DNA from: an uncultured Flavobacteriaceae bacterium | GTDB lineage: Bacteria > Bacteroidota > Bacteroidia > Flavobacteriales > Flavobacteriaceae | DNA: 38,140 bases | Direction of reading: 5' to 3' | NCBI GenBank assembly: GCA_938029725.1 | Contig: CALHGE010000025.1 | Span: forward strand, 1-38,140 | Part shown: positions 32,961 through 38,140 of the stretch, one piece after another | Position numbering within the stretch: the first letter of the stretch is position 1 | Layout: each line of letters begins with the position of its first letter | Program-made: the position numbers and the translations under genes | Notes under the pieces: model-generated | Databases searched by the model: none | What the model saw: the letters and a program-made list of their open reading frames with translations, nothing else | Told to the model about the DNA's origin: nothing

Positions 32961-33402
32961 TTTACCAAATGCGATGCTTTTTATTTTTTAGGACTTAACT
33001 GAAGGTTCTAAAAACTTCCTTCCGCCACCTTTGCTTAGTTATGAGCTATTGAAGAATCAGTTTATTTAATAGCGCTCGTATGCACAGTTTCTTTTGCGAT
33101 ATTTTTCTTTAATCTGGAAGAAGAACCATAAAGCATATCAAGGGTTTTTATTTGATTCTTTGGTCTAGCTCTTTTTTAAACCTTGCGAATAAAAATCTTT
33201 AAAGCAAAAATAGAATTTCAGCAATACAGTAGTGTTGGTATGTTGAAGCTGTAATTTCTGAGCATGTTTCCCAGAGATTATATTTTTTTACATTAGGTTT
33301 TTATGACTTGGTTCAAATGTGGTATACCAATTAATTATAACCCATGAGTCTAGCCTAAGTTTGGATTTAATATTCTCAGCTATTATAAATTAAGAAGTGA
33401 CC
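32961..33402. other. Gene-poor stretch, nothing recognised
   Basis: About 440 AT-rich bases with no coding frame of note. A TAAGTTTG promoter-like octamer lies at 33356-33363 on the plus strand but no gene follows before the minus-strand terminator. Confidence 0.4.
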
Positions 33403-33442
33403 AAAAAAAAAGTGCCCGCTAACCAAATCATTCAGCGGGCAC
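33403..33442 (-). terminator. Terminator for the response-regulator gene
   Basis: GTGCCCGCT (33412-33420) pairs with AGCGGGCAC (33434-33442), a 9-bp stem with a 13-base loop; on the minus strand it is followed by eight T's. It lies about 115 bases past the stop of the regulator gene. Confidence 0.8.
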
Positions 33443-33558
33443 AAACATGACCTACAAACCTCATATTAAAATTTTAGTACTTGCCTTAAGAGTTTATAAA
33501 TACGGTTTGAACTGGCACGAGCTACGCATTTAAAGGGCAAGAATAGGGCATGATTTTT

Positions 33559-34182
33559 TTATCCGATTTCCTGTAGTTTTAATAAGGCTTCGGACTTTGA
33601 GTTTACATTGAGTTTTAGATAGATGTTTTGAATATGAAAGTTAATGGCACTGGTGGTTACAAATAGCTTATCTGCTATGGTTTTGTAGGTGGCACCTTGA
33701 CTTAGATGATCAATAATTTGGTTTTCACGTTCAGAAAAAGATTGATACGACTTTGGTTGAAACATAGAAATAATCTTTTTTGCGATGTCGTTTCCGATTA
33801 CTGCTCCTTCATTCTTAATCGAGTTTAGTGCATGATATAATCGCTTGCGAGTTACGGTTTTTGTCAAGAAGCCGTTAGCCCCATATTTGAAAGCTTTTTT
33901 TATGATTTCAAAATCATTATTACTGCTAGCCATTATAATATTAACATTGGCGTCTTTTTTACGAAAAAGCTTAATTCCTTCTATTCCGTTAATTATGGGT
34001 AGTGTTACTTCTGATACGATAATGTCAGGTTTGATGCTTTCGAATTCAATCAGAGCGTCTTCTATGGATTTGTAAATTCCATCTAAACTGAAATCGCTAT
34101 ACTTTTCAAAATAGCTTTTATAAGAAGCATGTAAAAGTGTGTCATTGTCAATAATAATAACTTTTAGAATTTCTGATTTCAT
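33559..34182 (-). CDS. LuxR-type response regulator with Glu in place of the phosphoacceptor Asp
   Basis: 207 residues from ATG 34182; a TTG at 34209 would add nine residues. The receiver domain (~5-120) has the acidic pair IIDNDT, Ser86 and Lys108 (TKTV), but the residue that should be the phosphorylated Asp is Glu58 (PDIIVSEVTLP, where the consensus is D-I/V). The DNA-binding domain is a complete LuxR/GerE helix-turn-helix: FSERENQIIDHLSQGATYKT, then VTTSAINFHIQNIYLKL. The protein may be constitutively active, or controlled by a signal other than phosphorylation. No sensor kinase is adjacent. Targets are unknown. Confidence 0.88.
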   Translation of the reverse strand: MKSEILKVIIIDNDTLLHASYKSYFEKYSDFSLDGIYKSIEDALIEFESIKPDIIVSEVTLPIINGIEGIKLFRKKDANVNIIMASSNNDFEIIKKAFKYGANGFLTKTVTRKRLYHALNSIKNEGAVIGNDIAKKIISMFQPKSYQSFSERENQIIDHLSQGATYKTIADKLFVTTSAINFHIQNIYLKLNVNSKSEALLKLQEIG

Positions 34183-34691
34183 AGTCTTGTGATTTGTAGG
34201 TTTGGCCAAGAAGGGTCATCGCTTCAAGGTAATTTCAATCGTTACGTTTGGGGTGCTGTAGTCCTAGCGGAGATGTAAACTCAGCTGTTCATTTTAAAGC
34301 GCAGATATCTAAAGTCAGTTTGTAAGACTGAAATAAAAAGGAGGCTTCACATAAAATTATTAGGTTTAAGCACTGATTTTTACATTTGTAAAAATTCGAT
34401 AATTCGTTCGTAGCGTTCTAGGAAAGCTTTGAAAAAATTTATGCTCAATAGGCTAAAACTCTAAGCCATCTTTGGGGCGAAAAAAAATGGGAGCACCGTA
34501 GTTCGAGACTAGAATAAATTTCCTTTTTAAGAGAGTGTTACTGTTAGTAGTAGGTTTCATGTAGTAGGGGATTTGAGGTTTTAAGTAGTAGTTATTTCAT
34601 ATACTAAATTTAGTGAAATCTTTCGAAAGCCTATGTTTTAAAGGAGTTTTTTCGTTCAAATACATCATATTTTAGTGTTGAGCTCTGGTTT
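34183..34691. other. Gene-poor stretch between the response regulator and PorP/SprF gene
   Basis: About 510 bases without a supported gene. It contains an 18-bp perfect inverted repeat, TTTTTACATTTGTAAAAA (34377-34394), that includes a TACATTTG promoter-like octamer on the plus strand. The promoter of the regulator gene should be here but no exact match was seen on the minus strand. Confidence 0.45.
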
Positions 34692-36338
34692 TTAGTCTTC
34701 ATATGAGTTATGAACGATGGTAGAATTGTTTGCAACTTCCATAATCCATTTCTCGTTTTGATACTTCCCGTCTAGGTTAGAAACATAAGCTTCTTTGGCA
34801 TCACCTTTATAATTATAATCAGCCAAGTAAACATAGTGGAGTCCGTTTTCTTTGTTGTAGAATTGCTTTGGACTAAGGCCTTTTTCTTTTAGGTCTTTTA
34901 CAAAAGCATTCAGGTATTTTTTGTTCTTATATACATTTGCAATGACGTAATAACCAGATTTTGCTCCAACAATATTGGCTTGATTTAATCGCTTTATTGG
35001 CAGCTCTTTAAAGTCTCTGCGATTTTGAATTTCATCGGCATCGTTTTTTATAGTAGTGCCAACCAGGGCAGTATTTTTCTTTGGTGTAAAATTCTTAAGA
35101 TTCGATTTGACACTATTTTTTATATCAGTTCGAACGGCGCGAACAATCATCTCGAAGCGTTTTTCAAAAGCTGTGTTGCGAGCAACTTCTATCGAATCTT
35201 GTCTTAAAATAAGTTCATCTAAAATCATTCGATTTTCATGAGCCAAGGTGTTTATAATTTTTTTATTGGTTTCATCACTATTTAATGGGGCTTCTCCTTT
35301 TTCTGTGGTTAGCGCTAAAATCTGTTCTTCATAGTTTCGAATAATCTGATCTATTTTTTGATCTTGCGAACTATCTGCCGTAAGATTGATGTTTAGTGCA
35401 TCGTTTTTAAAGGTGTAGGCTAGACTAACTTCATGGTTCCATCCTAAATCTGTATCCTTTTGAAGAATATCCTTCTCTAGTAAATACCCTAATGACATTT
35501 TTTTGTTGATGTTAAAACCCAGGCCTAAAGACATTCCGTATTCGTTGTCAAAATTAGTTTGTAACCATCCGTAATTGGGAAGGTCTAAAACAAGTGAACC
35601 AGTATATAGTAATTCGTTGTTTTCATTTTTTCCTAGCTGTACAAGCGGCATTAATCGAGCATCTTCGAACAAGCCTCTTATTGCCTTAAAAGAATGGGTA
35701 TACTGCAGAGAACCACGAATGCTTTTTACAGATAAATTAGTTGCGAATTCATTTGTTGTCTGATTGTATTTGAATAGATCTCTAGCGTAAAGCCCGAAAT
35801 CGAATTTACCTAAAGACAAAGTTATAGCAGGTTGGATGGCTATTTTACTTTCTTTTCGGGTATCTGAAAGCGCAGCGTCACTAGCAGAGACGATAATTCG
35901 ACTTTTGTCTAACCCTTCATTAAAATAGGTGAGGTTTGTACCAAAGCTTAACTTGCTGTTGCTTCCTAGCTTTACAGAGCTTGCATAGTTCGCATTAAAA
36001 CCAAATTCTTGGACAACACCTGACCATTGGCTGTAAACGCCAATGCCCAAAGCCGTGTGGTCATTTAATTTATTGCTAAACCCGAGGAAATAATTCTGGC
36101 GATTATCTTCGAAAGAAGTGTATTGGTTTCTATGTAAAATATTCAAGTACGATTTATTTTCACGAACCAATGAAAAAGTAGGGTTGATGAAAAATCGATT
36201 GAAATACAACTGATTATGATAGGTGCTTTTTGTGCTTAATTCTGTAGTAACTTCTTGAGCATGGCTACTAGTGCTATGTAATACTGCTAAGAATAGGAGC
36301 ATAGCAATGCCGTATAATTTTAAACGATCGTTGTTCAT
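34692..36338 (-). CDS. PorP/SprF-family type IX secretion system outer-membrane protein
   Basis: 548 residues. A signal peptide (IAMLLFLAVLHSTSSHAQ) is followed by the PorP/SprF beta-barrel: NQLYFNRFFINPTFSLVREN near the start, then HTALGIGVYSQWSGVVQEFG and LSFGTNLTYFNEGL. PorP/SprF proteins serve type IX secretion and gliding, often as partners for specific adhesins. The second half is unusual: a helical, charged linker (~325-450) and a C-terminal SPOR-like domain (GYYVIANVYKNKKYLNAFVK, then PKQFYNKENGLHYVYLADY), which may bind peptidoglycan. It is the second gene after the PD40 gene, 75 bases downstream, and likely co-transcribed. Confidence 0.85.
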   Translation of the reverse strand: MNNDRLKLYGIAMLLFLAVLHSTSSHAQEVTTELSTKSTYHNQLYFNRFFINPTFSLVRENKSYLNILHRNQYTSFEDNRQNYFLGFSNKLNDHTALGIGVYSQWSGVVQEFGFNANYASSVKLGSNSKLSFGTNLTYFNEGLDKSRIIVSASDAALSDTRKESKIAIQPAITLSLGKFDFGLYARDLFKYNQTTNEFATNLSVKSIRGSLQYTHSFKAIRGLFEDARLMPLVQLGKNENNELLYTGSLVLDLPNYGWLQTNFDNEYGMSLGLGFNINKKMSLGYLLEKDILQKDTDLGWNHEVSLAYTFKNDALNINLTADSSQDQKIDQIIRNYEEQILALTTEKGEAPLNSDETNKKIINTLAHENRMILDELILRQDSIEVARNTAFEKRFEMIVRAVRTDIKNSVKSNLKNFTPKKNTALVGTTIKNDADEIQNRRDFKELPIKRLNQANIVGAKSGYYVIANVYKNKKYLNAFVKDLKEKGLSPKQFYNKENGLHYVYLADYNYKGDAKEAYVSNLDGKYQNEKWIMEVANNSTIVHNSYED

Positions 36339-36359
36339 TTTGTAGAATTTGAGTTAAAC

Positions 36360-36378
36360 CATCAAGTACAACTTGATG
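36360..36378. repeat. 19-bp perfect inverted repeat between the PD40 and PorP/SprF genes
   Basis: CATCAAGT, ACA, ACTTGATG. No T-run follows, so it is not a standard terminator; it may be an operator or an mRNA hairpin that tunes expression of the second gene. Confidence 0.55.
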
Positions 36379-36413
36379 CAATCTGGGCGTAGGCTTTTAG
36401 AACTAACATTAGA

Positions 36414-37694
36414 TCATTTGTCTTCAAAAACCGAGGTTGTGTAATCAATCTTTAATTTGTTGTTTAAAGCATTTGCAAGATTAGATTCTCTATGGTCTTC
36501 AAGTACTTTCTTTTCGTTTTTATTCTCATAAGAGAAGGCCACTTGCTGAATAGCATCTTTATTTTTTCCACGATTAGAAAGTACATATCCAATACCTTTT
36601 TCAGCCAGCAGGTATACTGAAAAATCATCTTTTGAGCTATTTATTGGACTCCCAAGATTAGTTGCCCATCCGATCTTTTTCTGACCTACTTGGGCCATAT
36701 ATAAATCTAGACCTCCGAAGCCTTCACGCCCTTCTGAGGCAAAAACTAAAGTGTTCTCGTCTGTTAATTTAGGATACATGTCGTTCTTTTTTGTATTTAC
36801 TTTGGTGCCTAAGTTTTTAGCTTTCCCAATTGTTCCGTTACCATCGATGGAGGCGACATAGATATCATACTTGCCAAAAGTACCTGGCATGTTTGAGGCA
36901 AAGAATAACCTCTTACCATCATTAGATACCGAAGGATGCATGACTGAGGCATGTTTTGGGGCCAAAGCGACTTCTCTGACATTTTTCCATTGGCCATTGA
37001 TTTTGTCAGTACGATATATTTTATGCACCAACTCTTTTTTAGAAAACATGCCTTTAGCGGGTTTTATATAAATAGACTTACTGAAATAAGCTGTTTTACC
37101 GTTTGCAGTGAGCGCTACAGGCATTTCATATTCTTGTTTTAAACCCTTGTTTTTTAAGTTTGTTGATTCACCTTGAAGCTCTTTGTTACGTTCATATTCT
37201 ACCAAATAGGATAAAGATTGTGATGTATAGCTAGGTTGAAAATCAAATCGCTTGTCATTTTTAGTACGGCTCTGACTGGCTTTACGAGCTTCAAACTCCT
37301 GCTTTATTTGGTAATCTTGTTTGATTTGCTCCAGCCAATCGTTGTCGTTAGACGCAACAGTGTTTATATGGGCTGTCTGCTCTAGTGCGAACTGATATCG
37401 TTTCTGATAGTTTGTGCTCAATGCTTTACCATTTTGAAGTTCGCTAAGTTTTTTATACCAAAAAGCAGCGTTTTCATATTTCTCTAGCAGAAAGTTTGCA
37501 TTCCCTAGATCTTCAAAAATTTCTTTTTCGGTATATCCTAGGGTTTTTAGTTTTTGATATTGACTGTCTTTTTGCGATACATTGGCATAAGAAGCGCTGA
37601 AGTCTGAGCTATTATTTTTTTGAGCTGTCAATACGGTACACGAAAGAATACAGATGTATGCAAAGACCATTTTGTAAGTAGGGAACTTTTTCAT
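36414..37694 (-). CDS. Exported TPR/PD40 beta-propeller protein without OmpA domain
   Basis: 426 residues. A signal peptide (MVFAYICILSCTVLTAQ) leads into a TPR-like helical part (~35-130, with LGYTEKEIFEDLGNANFLLE). The PD40/TolB-like propeller repeats follow: HASVMHPSVSNDGKRLFFAS and NDMYPKLTDENTLVFASEGR, with the recurring GFGGLDLYMA. Homologues in Bacteroidota usually continue with a carboxypeptidase-regulatory-like domain and a C-terminal OmpA domain; here the protein ends after the propeller with no OmpA part. It is the first gene of the unit with PorP/SprF, so it probably belongs to the same envelope assembly. No frameshift is visible to account for the short form. Confidence 0.82.
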   Translation of the reverse strand: MKKFPTYKMVFAYICILSCTVLTAQKNNSSDFSASYANVSQKDSQYQKLKTLGYTEKEIFEDLGNANFLLEKYENAAFWYKKLSELQNGKALSTNYQKRYQFALEQTAHINTVASNDNDWLEQIKQDYQIKQEFEARKASQSRTKNDKRFDFQPSYTSQSLSYLVEYERNKELQGESTNLKNKGLKQEYEMPVALTANGKTAYFSKSIYIKPAKGMFSKKELVHKIYRTDKINGQWKNVREVALAPKHASVMHPSVSNDGKRLFFASNMPGTFGKYDIYVASIDGNGTIGKAKNLGTKVNTKKNDMYPKLTDENTLVFASEGREGFGGLDLYMAQVGQKKIGWATNLGSPINSSKDDFSVYLLAEKGIGYVLSNRGKNKDAIQQVAFSYENKNEKKVLEDHRESNLANALNNKLKIDYTTSVFEDK

Positions 37695-37886
37695 GAGTTA
37701 AGATTTTGAGGTTACTTAGGTCAAAGTTGATAAAATGTTTCCTTGTGTTTGCTAATAGAAATTCATAGGTTTTGCATTTAATCTTGAAATACGTGTATTT
37801 TATCGAATATTTTTGTGAATTACATGAAATCAATTTCGATATGCTTGAAATAAAATACTAAGAATAAAAATGAAGAAAATCTTGTC

Positions 37887-37913
37887 TTGAATAGAAAAAG
37901 CTTTCTATATTTG
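37887..37913 (+). promoter_or_regulatory. Promoter for tRNA-Ser
   Basis: TTG (37887-37889), 16 bases, TATATTTG (37906-37913). It is the only exact promoter match upstream of the tRNA and sits 34 bases before its 5' end. Confidence 0.7.
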
Positions 37914-37947
37914 CATCCGCAATCAGGGAATACTTGATGAGACACTT

Positions 37948-38032
37948 GGAGAAATGGCAGAGTGGTCGAATGCGGCAGTCTTGAAAACTGTTGAGGGTTA
38001 CACCTCCGGGGGTTCGAATCCCTCTTTCTCCG
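37948..38032 (+). tRNA. tRNA-Ser (anticodon UGA)
   Basis: 85 bases, class II. The acceptor stem is GGAGAAA (37948-37954) with TTTCTCC (38025-38031), discriminator G at 38032, no encoded CCA. The anticodon stem GCAGT/ACTGT encloses the loop CTTGAAA, anticodon TGA, reading UCA codons. A long variable arm (GAGGGTTACACCTC) and the T-loop GTTCGAATC are typical of tRNA-Ser. Confidence 0.97.
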
Positions 38033-38055
38033 CTGAATAGTGGTAGCCTACTACT

Positions 38056-38090
38056 AAAAACCCTGTAAACAATTGATTTACAGGGTTTTT
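38056..38090 (+). terminator. Terminator after tRNA-Ser
   Basis: ACCCTGTAAA (38060-38069) pairs with TTTACAGGGT (38077-38086), flanked by A's and T's, with a 7-base loop. Confidence 0.88.
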
Positions 38091-38140
38091 CATTTTCTTT
38101 AGTTTTAAATAACACCATTTAAATACAAATTAAAAGGGGC

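Noticed and set aside
33049..33300. Search for an RNA gene or repeat in the gene-poor stretch
   Set aside because: Only short imperfect hairpins were seen; none had a promoter and a terminator in register.
37612..37833. 73-codon minus-strand frame upstream of the PD40 gene
   Set aside because: It overlaps the PD40 signal peptide in another frame and has no coding character.
37858..38118. 86-codon minus-strand frame containing GERGIRTPGG
   Set aside because: It is antisense to tRNA-Ser; this peptide is a classic false protein from tRNA-Ser genes.
1..38140. Mobile elements, prophage or CRISPR arrays
   Set aside because: No transposase, integrase, phage structural gene, inverted terminal repeats or regularly spaced repeats were found by reading.

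Overview
The window looks like chromosomal DNA of a marine-type Flavobacteriaceae (Bacteroidota). The support is low GC, many sites of the Bacteroidota promoter form TAnnTTTG (often with TTG about 17 bases upstream), A-rich leaders without Shine-Dalgarno sequences, a PorP/SprF type IX secretion protein, DUF4834 and DUF4870 proteins, and a gene pair that fits sulfonolipid (capnine) synthesis. No prophage, insertion sequence, CRISPR array or rRNA was seen. One tRNA-Ser is present near the right end.

Layout. 1-5.9 kb: the tail of an OmpA-family protein, a periplasmic thioredoxin-like protein, a YbaB-type nucleoid protein, a lipoprotein S9 oligopeptidase, then two PLP enzymes (cysteine-synthase fold and alpha-oxoamine-synthase fold) that I read as cysteate synthase (capA) and cysteate fatty-acyltransferase (capB). 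5.9-8.8 kb: a convergent GNAT-like protein that may be an N-acyltransferase for the same lipids, an outer-membrane beta-barrel-like protein and a DUF4834 protein. 9-14.2 kb: a tightly coupled operon of a YfhO-type membrane protein, a GT4 glycosyltransferase and a polysaccharide flippase, followed by a decayed small secreted gene. 14.8-19 kb: an Arg/Ser/Thr-rich exported protein and uvrA. 19.2-21.3 kb: two tandem 800-bp cassettes, each an ECF-type sigma factor plus a 47-residue protein. 21.3-25.5 kb: a cysteine-free endonuclease III, a Bcp peroxiredoxin, a large protein of unknown function, an MBL-fold hydrolase and a small membrane-anchored protein. 25.5-30.2 kb: an esterase, two DUF4870 proteins, a BatA-like protein and a dihydroorotase homologue that has lost most metal ligands. 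30.3-32.5 kb: a GT2 glycosyltransferase and a choline-monooxygenase-like Rieske oxygenase. 32.5-34.7 kb: gene-poor DNA with one small ORF and a LuxR-type response regulator whose phosphoacceptor Asp is Glu. 34.7-38.1 kb: a PorP/SprF protein, a PD40 protein without an OmpA domain, and tRNA-Ser(UGA).

How the genes work together. The left part is weighted to the cell envelope: lipid synthesis (capA, capB, possibly the GNAT protein), surface polysaccharide assembly (YfhO, GT4, flippase), and outer-membrane or gliding-related proteins (OmpA tail, PorP/SprF, PD40). The most promising undescribed unit is the duplicated sigma factor/47-residue protein cassette: both copies have identical gene lengths and spacing and share a conserved 14-base element in an otherwise diverged spacer, with no recognisable membrane anti-sigma gene next to either.
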